In this document: positions 1-6,372 of the stretch, piece after piece | How the letters are laid out: each line of letters starts with the position of its first letter | How positions within the stretch are numbered: the stretch's first letter is position 1 | From: Cryomorphaceae bacterium | GTDB lineage: Bacteria > Bacteroidota > Bacteroidia > Flavobacteriales > Schleiferiaceae | Length of the DNA stretch: 9,244 nt | Direction of reading: 5' to 3' | Assembly (NCBI GenBank): GCA_003451355.1 | Contig: DMDX01000174.1 | Location: 18,596-27,839 of the forward strand | Translations under genes and position numbers: made by a program | Notes under the pieces: generated by a model | Told to the model about the DNA's origin: nothing | The model's database searches: none | Seen by the model: the letters and a program-made list of their open reading frames with translations, nothing else

Positions 1-135
1 GGCGCTATCGTAGGTGGAGACGACGACACTGCCCAAGCCAAAAAAGCGATTCTTCGCGAGTGCGGCGTTGAAGTGGTGGATTCACCTGCCCACATCGGTC
101 CCCGTATGGCAGAGCTCTTCGGAGTAAAAGCCTAA
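1..135 (+). CDS. sucD: Succinyl-CoA synthetase alpha subunit, C-terminal fragment
   Basis: Only the last 44 codons are in the window; the gene starts beyond the left edge and ends with TAA at 133-135. The visible tail reads GAIVGGDDDTAQAKK, then a stretch containing ECGVEVVDSPAHIG, and ends in MAELFGVKA. This matches the end of the CoA-ligase domain of SucD, where a GHAGAIVGG-type glycine loop precedes the closing helix (family knowledge). The enzyme interconverts succinyl-CoA and succinate with nucleotide triphosphate formation in the TCA cycle and works with SucB/SucC-type beta subunits in the cytoplasm. The downstream aminotransferase gene begins 2 bp after the stop, so the two are probably co-transcribed. 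The call rests on a short fragment; another acyl-CoA synthetase (NDP-forming) alpha subunit is the main alternative. Confidence 0.85.
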   Translation, partial: GAIVGGDDDTAQAKKAILRECGVEVVDSPAHIGPRMAELFGVKA

Positions 136-137
136 CG

Positions 138-929
138 ATGAATAGGGCGCAAGCCTACGGCGACGGCCTGTTTGAAACGATGCGCGTTTCAGGTGGCCGC
201 GTCCTGAACCCCGAAGAGCACTACTTCAGACTGTTGGCTGGTATGCGCATTCTGCGCATGCCCATACCTTCTCACTGGAATCCAGATGGATGGCTTGCCG
301 ACCTAAAAACCGCTGAGCTTGACGCTACCCGCGACTACCGTTTGCGCCTCAGCGTGTGGCGCAGTGGGGCATTAGGTTACGCTCCCGAAACGCGTGCGTC
401 GGTCGAGTGGGAGGTGATAGCCGTCCCAATTGACGGCACGCTGTACCCCGTTCCCGTACTTCGGCCCGAATTAGGCCTTTTTCAGGATCACCGAAAGAGC
501 GCGGGAATCCTCTCGAATGTGAAGACAAGCAGCGCCGTGCTTTATGTACTTGCCGCTGGTTTTGCACGCGAACAGCACGTGGACGAAGTGCTCATTCTCA
601 ACCATGAGAATCAAGTGCTCGAGGCGTCGAAATCAAATGTGATGCTGGTGCAAGGCTCAGAACTAATTACTCCGCCATTGAGTTCAGGTGCCTTGAGGGG
701 CGTCATGCGCGAGGTGGTTCTTGGACTCGCGCCACAGCTCGGGCTCGACATTCGAGAAGAGGTCTTTAGTCCCTTTGCACTGCAGTCTGCAGAAGAGGTT
801 TGGCTGACCAATGCCGTACACGGGGTCGCTTCTGTTCAGAAGTTCCGCAAAACGGAATACGGTTCAGTGCGCGCTGAGGCGATGCAGAAACTGGTTATTG
901 ATCGAGCTCAAAAAGCTCAATTCCAGTAG
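138..929 (+). CDS. Class IV PLP-dependent aminotransferase (aminodeoxychorismate lyase / branched-chain aminotransferase family)
   Basis: A 263-residue cytoplasmic enzyme of the fold-type IV PLP family. Visible family marks are YGDGLFETMRV (residues 7-17), the probable Schiff-base lysine K129 in SNVKTSSA, the EASKSN motif (162-167) whose glutamate contacts the PLP ring nitrogen, TPPLSSGALRG (178-188) for phosphate binding, and EEVWLTNAVHGV (219-230). Family members either make 4-aminobenzoate from aminodeoxychorismate (PabC, folate pathway) or transaminate branched-chain or D-amino acids. The sequence alone does not settle which. The ATG at 138 is the first in frame, 2 bp after the sucD stop. 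The upstream frame is open but runs out of frame through sucD and lacks the usual N-terminal strand with an NG turn, so the protein starts about 15-20 residues later than typical members. Its end overlaps the convergent yqgE gene by 13 bp. Confidence 0.88.
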   Translation: MNRAQAYGDGLFETMRVSGGRVLNPEEHYFRLLAGMRILRMPIPSHWNPDGWLADLKTAELDATRDYRLRLSVWRSGALGYAPETRASVEWEVIAVPIDGTLYPVPVLRPELGLFQDHRKSAGILSNVKTSSAVLYVLAAGFAREQHVDEVLILNHENQVLEASKSNVMLVQGSELITPPLSSGALRGVMREVVLGLAPQLGLDIREEVFSPFALQSAEEVWLTNAVHGVASVQKFRKTEYGSVRAEAMQKLVIDRAQKAQFQ

Positions 930-1459
930 GGGATCTCGGGCGAATTAAACCAAAGCTTTAAATCGTCGGGCCAACCTTGAGCGAGCCTCCGGTACGCGTC
1001 GTTAGCCTGCCACCAGTCCGACTGTACGACGCCGTTGGCGACAACCCAACTCCCTTCGTCGAGTTCGGACGCCAGCTGGCCTTCTGCCCATCCCGAATAG
1101 CCCGCCATGAATGTGATGTCATCGGGCTGAAGCCACTCTGAGTCAATTGCCTCGCGAAGTGCGTCAAAATCACCGCCGAAGTAGATTCCGGGAAGCACTA
1201 GTTCTGAATTCGGAATAAGGTCCGGCCGACGGTGGAGGTAGTACAGCGAATCGGTACTCACCGGGCCACCCAGATAGAGTGGCCACTCGGGCCAGTCTCC
1301 ACGAAGGGCTTGATCTAAGGTGTATTCACTTAACTTGTTGACAATCAGACCTACACACGAATCAGACCCGACTTGGGTCATCAGTACGAGTGAGCGACTG
1401 AAGGTTCCATCCTCAAGAAGAGGGTGGGCCATTAAAAAAGATCCGGTTTCGGCCTGCAT
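917..1459 (-). CDS. yqgE: YqgE/AlgH family protein (DUF179)
   Basis: A 180-residue protein with the UPF0301/DUF179 signature along its length: an N-terminal GSFLMAHPLLEDGTFSRSL segment (6-24), VGLIVNKL (36-43), LYLGGPVSTDSLYYLH (61-76), FGGDFDALREAI (94-105), ITFMAGYSGWAEGQLASEL (115-133) and a closing WVVANG (138-143). This is the normal length for the family. The ATG at 1459 places the MxxxxGxxLxAxP start where homologues begin. The biochemical role of the family is unknown; AlgH was genetically linked to alginate regulation in Pseudomonas, which says little about this organism. No signal peptide or membrane segment is visible, so it is probably cytoplasmic. Its 3' end overlaps the convergent aminotransferase gene by 13 bp, and it diverges from pdxH across a 21-bp gap. 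No Shine-Dalgarno sequence is seen. Confidence 0.93.
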   Translation of the reverse strand: MQAETGSFLMAHPLLEDGTFSRSLVLMTQVGSDSCVGLIVNKLSEYTLDQALRGDWPEWPLYLGGPVSTDSLYYLHRRPDLIPNSELVLPGIYFGGDFDALREAIDSEWLQPDDITFMAGYSGWAEGQLASELDEGSWVVANGVVQSDWWQANDAYRRLAQGWPDDLKLWFNSPEIPYWN

Positions 1460-1480
1460 GCGAACTAATTTAGCGCAATA
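1460..1480. promoter_or_regulatory. 21-bp divergent yqgE/pdxH spacer with a symmetric -7-like element
   Basis: The spacer contains CTAATTTAG (1465-1473). Read on the plus strand this gives TAATTTAG, and on the minus strand TAAATTAG. Each matches the Bacteroidota -7 consensus TAnnTTTG at 7 of 8 positions. No good -33 TTG at about 19 bp spacing was found on either side. If these are real -7 boxes, transcription would start at or next to both start codons, giving leaderless or near-leaderless messages. The real promoters may instead lie inside the opposing coding regions. This is a weak call based on motif matching by eye. Confidence 0.22.
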
Positions 1481-2116
1481 ATGGCACTACACGACGACCG
1501 CAAAGAATACGTCAAGGGCAGCCTTGACGATCGATGGATGAATGCGGATCCATTTGTTCAGTTTCAAGCGTGGATGGACGAGTTTCGGGCTACGGGCGCT
1601 GAAGACGCCACCGCATTTGCGTTGAGCACCGTGGCTGCCAACGGAGATCCTGATGCACGGACTGTGCTTCTCAAGGAATTTAGAGAGGGAGATCTCATTT
1701 TTTACTCGAACTACGCGTCCAAAAAAGGCAAGGACCTCGAAGCCCACCCTCGCGCACATGCGCTGTTTTTTTGGCCCAGTCTTGAGCGCCAGATTCGCGT
1801 GCTCGGTTCTGTGCACAAAATTTCGGCCGAAGAGAGCTCGGCCTACTTTACAAGCCGCCCACTCGGAAGCCAGTGGGGCGCAGCTGCATCGCAGCAGTCG
1901 CAGCCCATTGCGTCGCGCGAAGCCATGGAAGCCCAGTGGAAGGCCATCCAAGACCAGCATCCCGATTCTATTCCGCGCCCCGAACACTGGGGCGGGTACG
2001 CCATTCGCGCCGAACGCATCGAATTCTGGCAGGGAAGGGCCAGCCGCCTTCACGACCGCATTCAGTTTACGCGCCAGCCCGACCAAATCTGGGCCGCACA
2101 ACGCCTTCAACCATGA
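1481..2116 (+). CDS. pdxH: Pyridoxamine/pyridoxine 5'-phosphate oxidase
   Basis: A 211-residue FMN enzyme that oxidises pyridoxamine or pyridoxine 5'-phosphate with oxygen to pyridoxal 5'-phosphate, the last step of PLP synthesis and salvage. Almost every PdxH hallmark is visible: DPF at 23-25, DARTVLLKEF (58-67) and FYSNYASKKGKDL (74-86) for FMN phosphate and PLP, LERQIRVLG (101-109), the SRPLGSQWGAAASQQS block (125-140), RPEHWGGY (166-173), and EFWQGRASRLHDR (181-193) with the substrate-binding Arg and His. The chain ends in RLQP where many homologues end in RLxP. Length is normal (E. coli PdxH is 218 residues). The ATG at 1481 is preferred because the family motifs begin soon after it. Its TGA overlaps the ATG of the next gene (ATGA at 2113-2116), suggesting translational coupling. 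Confidence 0.97.
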   Translation: MALHDDRKEYVKGSLDDRWMNADPFVQFQAWMDEFRATGAEDATAFALSTVAANGDPDARTVLLKEFREGDLIFYSNYASKKGKDLEAHPRAHALFFWPSLERQIRVLGSVHKISAEESSAYFTSRPLGSQWGAAASQQSQPIASREAMEAQWKAIQDQHPDSIPRPEHWGGYAIRAERIEFWQGRASRLHDRIQFTRQPDQIWAAQRLQP

Positions 2117-3123
2117 GTTTATCCAAATTTGCCGTGGTCGGCTGCGGCCGCATTGGCCAGCGCCACATCGAAATGATCCGCAACCTCGACCGTGCAGAAC
2201 TTGTTGCCACGTGCGACGTTCGCAATGCAGAGGAACTCGGACTGCCTGCGGGGATTCCGCACTACCACTCGCTTGAAGCGCTTTTAGCGGACCATCAGGT
2301 GGATGTACTGGCCGTTGCAAGTCCCAACGGCTTGCACGCAGCGCATGCACTTCAAGGTATTGAGTCGGGAGCCCACGTGATTGTCGAAAAACCCATGGCA
2401 CTGCACAAGTCCGACGCCGAACAGGTACTGCACGCCGCCCTTCAGCGCGGACGTTATGTGTTTGGTGTCATGCAAAACCGCTATTCGCCCCCTTCGGAAT
2501 GGTTGAAGTCCGTGGTGGATCAAGGCCTGCTGGGAGACATTTTTCAGGTTCACGTCGACTGCTTCTGGAACCGCGACGACCGCTACTACCACCCCGGCGG
2601 CTGGCACGGCACCAAAGATTTGGACGGAGGAACCTTGTTTACTCAGTTCAGTCACTTCATCGACATCCTGTATTGGGTTTTTGGTGACGTCAAGCCATTG
2701 TCGGCGCTCCTTCGCAACTACAACCACGGCCACAGCATTGAATTTGAAGACACGGGGCTTGTTCACTTCGCACTTCCGCAGCACGGAGCCGCACTCGGTT
2801 CGCTGAACTACAGCACCAGCGTGTGGGACGCCAACCTCGAAAGCTCGATGACCATCATCGGATCAAAGGGGAGCATTAAAGTCGCCGGCCAGTACATGAA
2901 TGAAGTCGTGCATTGCCACATTGAGGGCTACCGCATGCCTGAATTGGCTCCTAGCAATCCGCCCAATGACTACGGCCCCTACAAGGGTTCAGCCGCCAAC
3001 CACATGTATGTGTACGAAAACGTGCGTGACGTACTGGGCGGAACCAAACCTATAACCACCAATGCCCTGGAGGGACTGAAGGTGGTTGAAATCATTGAAT
3101 CCATGTACGCACTCGCTCGCTGA
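2113..3123 (+). CDS. Gfo/Idh/MocA family NAD(P)-dependent oxidoreductase
   Basis: A 336-residue two-domain dehydrogenase. The N-terminal Rossmann domain has the dinucleotide motif VVGCGRIGQRH (8-18), ASPNGLHAAHA (69-79) and the catalytic-lysine motif EKP (92-94). The C-terminal alpha/beta domain carries NRDDRYYHPGGWHGT (153-167) and the GGTLFTQFSHFIDIL segment (172-186), whose H181 and D184 fit the family's active-site positions. The WHGT..GG...Q..H.ID pattern resembles dehydrogenases acting on UDP-sugars, such as the WbpB/WlbA group that oxidises the 3-OH of UDP-GlcNAcA; that specificity is an inference. The frame is open upstream to 1873, but that extension only shadows pdxH. The ATG at 2113 gives the proper MSLSKFAVVGCG start and overlaps the pdxH stop by 3 bp. 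No sugar-nucleotide genes are adjacent, so the substrate remains unknown. A hairpin terminator follows. Confidence 0.9.
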   Translation: MSLSKFAVVGCGRIGQRHIEMIRNLDRAELVATCDVRNAEELGLPAGIPHYHSLEALLADHQVDVLAVASPNGLHAAHALQGIESGAHVIVEKPMALHKSDAEQVLHAALQRGRYVFGVMQNRYSPPSEWLKSVVDQGLLGDIFQVHVDCFWNRDDRYYHPGGWHGTKDLDGGTLFTQFSHFIDILYWVFGDVKPLSALLRNYNHGHSIEFEDTGLVHFALPQHGAALGSLNYSTSVWDANLESSMTIIGSKGSIKVAGQYMNEVVHCHIEGYRMPELAPSNPPNDYGPYKGSAANHMYVYENVRDVLGGTKPITTNALEGLKVVEIIESMYALAR

Positions 3124-3145
3124 ACCGACACGAGAACGCATAAAA

Positions 3146-3168
3146 AAAGCCGCCCGAGGGGCGGCTTT
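3146..3168. terminator. Bidirectional intrinsic terminator between convergent oxidoreductase and HU genes
   Basis: A perfect 10-bp inverted repeat, AAAGCCGCCC (3146-3155) and GGGCGGCTTT (3159-3168), with a GAG loop. It lies 23 bp after the oxidoreductase stop and 23 bp after the HU stop on the other strand. For minus-strand transcripts the run of A at 3142-3148 becomes a seven-U tract at the base of the stem, giving a textbook Rho-independent terminator for the HU gene. For plus-strand transcripts the tail is TTTCGCGTTT, a weaker U-tract, so termination of the pdxH operon may be less complete. Confidence 0.9.
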
Positions 3169-3190
3169 CGCGTTTAGGTGATTTTGGGCA

Positions 3191-3460
3191 TTAGAGTTTG
3201 CCAGCCAGCTCAGCGCCAGCCTTGAACTTAGCAACCTTCTTAGCAGCGATTTTGATGGTCGCGCCAGTTTGTGGGTTGCGGCCCTCACGAGCACCGCGCT
3301 CTGATACACTGAAGGTACCGAAACCTACGAGTGATACTTTGCCACCTTTGGCTAATGCACCACCGATGTTGTTGGTTACGGAGTCTAGGGCAACTTTAGC
3401 TTGTGCCTTAGAGATACCTGCGTCAGCAGCGATGGCGTCGATGAGTTCTGCCTTGTTCAT
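3191..3460 (-). CDS. hup: HU family DNA-binding protein
   Basis: An 89-residue nucleoid protein of the HU/IHF family, the usual length. It shows MNKAELIDAIAADAGISK at the start (helix-turn-helix dimerisation part), VSLVGFGTFSVSER (42-55) and the beta-arm tip GRNPQTG (60-66). Proline P63 in the arm corresponds to the residue that intercalates into DNA in HU and IHF. The lysine-rich end KKVAKFKAGAEL is typical. HU dimers bend and compact DNA with little sequence preference. The sequence does not distinguish a particular HU paralogue. The gene follows fmt on the same strand with a 73-bp gap that holds its own promoter, and it ends at a strong terminator. The leader before the ATG is A-rich (TTAAAAAC) with no Shine-Dalgarno sequence, as is usual for highly expressed Bacteroidota genes. 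Confidence 0.97.
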   Translation of the reverse strand: MNKAELIDAIAADAGISKAQAKVALDSVTNNIGGALAKGGKVSLVGFGTFSVSERGAREGRNPQTGATIKIAAKKVAKFKAGAELAGKL

Positions 3461-3499
3461 GCTTGATGTTTTTAAGAGTGATTAAACGTTTGGTTTTCC

Positions 3500-3529
3500 C
3501 AAATATAGTCGGAATCCCAATACGCACAA
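3500..3529 (-). promoter_or_regulatory. Bacteroidota-type promoter of the HU gene
   Basis: On the minus strand, TTG (3527-3529) is followed by exactly 19 bases and then TATATTTG (3500-3507). This matches the Bacteroidota housekeeping promoter consensus TTG-N~19-TAnnTTTG without mismatch in the fixed positions. Transcription would begin near 3493-3496, giving a leader of about 33-36 nt before the HU ATG at 3460. The -33 element lies only a few bases beyond the fmt stop codon, so HU can be transcribed independently of the upstream operon, in line with the high expression expected of a nucleoid protein. Confidence 0.82.
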
Positions 3530-3533
3530 GGAT

Positions 3534-4496
3534 TTATTCATTTTTTTGACCACTAAGTGTAAATCGGCCCCTTAATCGACTTCCGCGCACGAAATCTGTA
3601 GCGCTCATTCGCCGCTTACCCGGCCACTGAACTTCGTGGACGATCACGTGAGCATCCGCCGAAATAATTTTAATACCTTGATTATCAATAATATAATGAG
3701 TTGCCTTGGAAGAAGAGAGAGCAACAGACTCGGGCCATTCGCTCCCAAAGAGCTTCCAGCGCTCCGTAGGTGATTCGGGGGTTGGCAAACTGGCTCCAGG
3801 GATGGGATCGCAGGCTTTGATGCGGTTGTGCACATCCCAAAGACGTACTAAATGCTCTAAATGAGTGAATTCCGGCGTCAATTTGGGCGCTGCGCGGTGC
3901 GCAAGACCCTCCTCTTGGGGTAAAGGGCGAAGGTCGTGGTACACCCGCTGCACTAGAACATGTGCCGCAAGCTGCGCGCCTTCCGAAGCCATTCGCGCGT
4001 AGAGTTCGCCAAAGGTTTCGTTGGTTCCGACCGAAATTCGAACCTGACGAAGTACGGGGCCCTCATCGATCGCGTGATTGAGCGAGAATGCGGTGACTCC
4101 GGTTTCAGAATCGCCGTAGGCCAAACTCCACTGGATGGGAGCGGCACCGCGAAGGTCGGGAAGGAGCGAGCCGTGAATGTTGAGCGAACCGTAGGGAGGC
4201 ATGTTCCACACCACCTCGGGAAGCATGCGAAAGGCAACCACCGTAAAAATATCGGCGTTGAAAGCGGCGAGTTCCGTCAGAAATTCAGGATCGCGCAGTT
4301 TCTCTGGCTGCAGAAGGGTTATTGAATGCTTGCGTGCTAGCAGGGCTACGGGACTCGACTTCAGCTGCTGTCCGCGGCCACTTGGTCGGTCAGGGGCCGA
4401 TACAACCGCCACCACATTGATCTCGGGAGCATGTATTAGCGCCTGAAGACTCGTTGCGGCAAAATCGGGGGTACCAAAGAAAACAGTTCGTAGCAT
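3534..4496 (-). CDS. fmt: Methionyl-tRNA formyltransferase
   Basis: A 320-residue enzyme that transfers a formyl group from 10-formyl-tetrahydrofolate to methionyl-initiator tRNA, needed for bacterial translation initiation. The N-terminal formyltransferase domain (about 1-190) begins MLRTVFFGTPDFA, and carries APDRPSGRGQ (34-43), the flexible tRNA-contact loop, and the hallmark LNIHGSLLPDLRGAAPIQWS (105-124). Catalytic N106, H108 and D144 (in NHAIDEGPVL) are all present. The C-terminal domain (about 205-312) includes LWDVHNRIKACDPIPGA and ends in RGRFTLSG. Length is typical (E. coli 315). The ATG at 4496 gives the normal family start. It lies 16 bp after recQ on the same strand, so it is probably read as part of the ATPase-recQ-fmt transcript; the HU promoter follows just beyond its stop. 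Confidence 0.97.
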   Translation of the reverse strand: MLRTVFFGTPDFAATSLQALIHAPEINVVAVVSAPDRPSGRGQQLKSSPVALLARKHSITLLQPEKLRDPEFLTELAAFNADIFTVVAFRMLPEVVWNMPPYGSLNIHGSLLPDLRGAAPIQWSLAYGDSETGVTAFSLNHAIDEGPVLRQVRISVGTNETFGELYARMASEGAQLAAHVLVQRVYHDLRPLPQEEGLAHRAAPKLTPEFTHLEHLVRLWDVHNRIKACDPIPGASLPTPESPTERWKLFGSEWPESVALSSSKATHYIIDNQGIKIISADAHVIVHEVQWPGKRRMSATDFVRGSRLRGRFTLSGQKNE

Positions 4497-4512
4497 GGCG
4501 CAAAGGTCGCAA

Positions 4513-6372
4513 CTAAAGCGTGACCCAACCGGACTCGTCGAGGGTCCACCAGCCCAAATCGGATCCGCGGCCTAAAAAGCGTGCTGCCTCTGAACGGGGA
4601 AGCCCCGTGCGCTCTGCAGCATCGCGAATACTCAGTCGCTGCGATTCAGATCCATGCAGTGCAGTGAGCAGGGCATAGGCCAGCTCAGAGGGCTCACGCT
4701 TGGACCGGCACACATCGCAGCGTCCGCAGTCCTCGGTACCAACCTCTCCAAAGTAAGCGAGCATTTGGGTAAAACGGCATTCGACCGCGTTGGGGTCGAG
4801 CATTGCGGCCACGGCGCGGGACCGCCCCAAAATTCGGTTGCGGTCTACGTCCCAGTCGGCCTTAGAAATGGGGCTCGACCCTTGCGGAAACCGAGGGTGA
4901 GCCCAGCGGTACGTGGTTCCGTTGCCGCCGCCCTCAAGGCTAATCAGTTCGAGTTCCGCGGCACGGTTTAGCAATTGACGAACTTGGGCCAACGTCCAGC
5001 CGCCAATTCCCGCGAGCGCGCTGAGTTCGATGCGTTCTGAGTGGTGCACAATCCCGGGGTAGCGGCGGGCTAGGGTGTAGAGTAGGTCCGAATAGGCGGG
5101 GTTTGCTTCGGCGATGTCGACGAGCTCGCTGCCTCCGTAGCGAAGCTGCACGCGAAACTGGGCTTCGGACTCTTCAATCACCTCGACGAGGCCCTTGCGC
5201 GCCATGATGCGAAGCACGAGTTCGTGCGCAGGACTTTGGGGGCGAACTCGGACGCCCGGGCCATCCCCAAAAGCTATTTGCGCCTTGCTCGCTAGTTCGT
5301 GGTAGTGCTGAATCCACGTGGCGAACGGAGGCATGGAGCGTTCCATCTTTCGGGTGAACGCAGCGAGCGCCTTGGGTTCGAGCAGTACAAGTGCCTCGGC
5401 GTCCTGGCCATCTCGTCCGCCCCGACCAATTTCTTGGTAGAGTGCTTCGGGGCTCTCAGGGAGTTCGGTGTGCAGGACTTGACGCACGTCAGGTTGGTCA
5501 ATTCCCATTCCGAATGCGGTCGTCGCGACCATCGTGCGCACGCTGCCGCTGCTCCAGGCCGTTTGAAGGCGTTCGCGGTCGGAACCCAGCATACCCGCGT
5601 GGTAGGGAGCTGCCGGAATTCCGCGGTCTGAAAGGTGCTGGGCCCAGCGGGTAGCCGCAACGCGGCTCCGGACGTAGACAATTTGCCGTCCGTCGTAGGG
5701 CCGAATCGAGGCGGCGCAGGCCGTGGCGATGTCGGCGACTTCGCGTACCGACCAAATGAGGTTGGGGCGCGCAAACGATGCCTGAAACACCTGCGGCTCG
5801 CGAAGCCCTAGAAGCTGAATGACGTCCGCGAGTACGTCTGGAGTGGCGGAGGCCGTCAGCGCGATGCACGGAACCTGGCTCAGCGACTCGCGCAGTTCCT
5901 TCAGCTGGGTATACTGTGGCCTGAAGTCATGGCCCCATTGGCTCACACAGTGGGCCTCATCAATGGCGAGCAGGCGGACGTCCCAGTGCTCGATGATGGC
6001 GGTAAAGTTCCGCGAACGGGCGCGTTCAGGCGAAACATAGGCGAACTGGGGCGGACGGCGCTGCAGGTCCATCCAATCCGAATTTTTGAGGTCACCGGCG
6101 AGCGAACGGGCGTCGATTCCGCGCTGTACCAGCTGGGCCACTTGGTCCGACATCAGTGAAATAAGGGGTGAGATCACGATGGTGGTTCCGCCCAAGGCAA
6201 GTCCCGGAACCTGAAAGCACAGCGACTTACCACCCCCCGTGGGGAGTAGCGCGACCGTGTCGTGGCCCGAAACTACCGATTCCGCAATCGGTCGCTGCAG
6301 CGGCCGAAAGTCGGGATAGCCCCAAACAGCTTGCAGTACCTGCTGCAGGCGATCACTTGCGCCCGAGGACAT
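4513..6372 (-). CDS. recQ: RecQ-family ATP-dependent DNA helicase
   Basis: A 619-residue SF2 3'-5' DNA helicase for recombination and repair. Visible motifs are motif 0 FRPLQ (22-26), Walker A LLPTGGGKS (42-50), SPLISLMSDQV (68-78), DEAH (138-141) with the aromatic loop CVSQWGHDFRP (142-152), TASAT (173-177), YHAGM (257-261), ATTAFGMGIDQPDVR (283-297) and motif VI QEIGRGGRDG (313-322; the usual Ala is Gly). The zinc cysteines C532, C549, C552 and C555 (ECRFTQMLAYFGE and CGRCDVC) come about 210 residues after motif VI, behind a winged-helix-like section (about 380-490). In canonical RecQ they follow the helicase core directly. No clear HRDC domain is present; a short helix-turn-helix-like tail (579-610) ends the protein. 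I know this arrangement from Bacteroidota RecQ proteins. The start overlaps the upstream ATPase gene by 20 bp. Confidence 0.95.
   Translation of the reverse strand: MSSGASDRLQQVLQAVWGYPDFRPLQRPIAESVVSGHDTVALLPTGGGKSLCFQVPGLALGGTTIVISPLISLMSDQVAQLVQRGIDARSLAGDLKNSDWMDLQRRPPQFAYVSPERARSRNFTAIIEHWDVRLLAIDEAHCVSQWGHDFRPQYTQLKELRESLSQVPCIALTASATPDVLADVIQLLGLREPQVFQASFARPNLIWSVREVADIATACAASIRPYDGRQIVYVRSRVAATRWAQHLSDRGIPAAPYHAGMLGSDRERLQTAWSSGSVRTMVATTAFGMGIDQPDVRQVLHTELPESPEALYQEIGRGGRDGQDAEALVLLEPKALAAFTRKMERSMPPFATWIQHYHELASKAQIAFGDGPGVRVRPQSPAHELVLRIMARKGLVEVIEESEAQFRVQLRYGGSELVDIAEANPAYSDLLYTLARRYPGIVHHSERIELSALAGIGGWTLAQVRQLLNRAAELELISLEGGGNGTTYRWAHPRFPQGSSPISKADWDVDRNRILGRSRAVAAMLDPNAVECRFTQMLAYFGEVGTEDCGRCDVCRSKREPSELAYALLTALHGSESQRLSIRDAAERTGLPRSEAARFLGRGSDLGWWTLDESGWVTL

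Noticed and set aside
904..918. A small inverted repeat GAGCT-CAAAA-AGCTC at the aminotransferase/yqgE convergent end, considered as a terminator
   Set aside because: The stem is only 5 bp and largely reflects the palindrome GAGCTC; there is no convincing U-tract after the stem on either strand.
1873..2112. An 80-residue N-terminal extension of the Gfo/Idh/MocA protein
   Set aside because: It runs out of frame through the conserved 3' half of pdxH, and the Rossmann motif expected near the N-terminus begins right after the ATG at 2113.
1487..2401. A 304-codon minus-strand open frame opposite pdxH and the oxidoreductase start
   Set aside because: The composition is that of a shadow frame (Arg, Ala, Gly and Pro rich, no recognisable family), and it lies fully antisense to two genes with complete motif sets.
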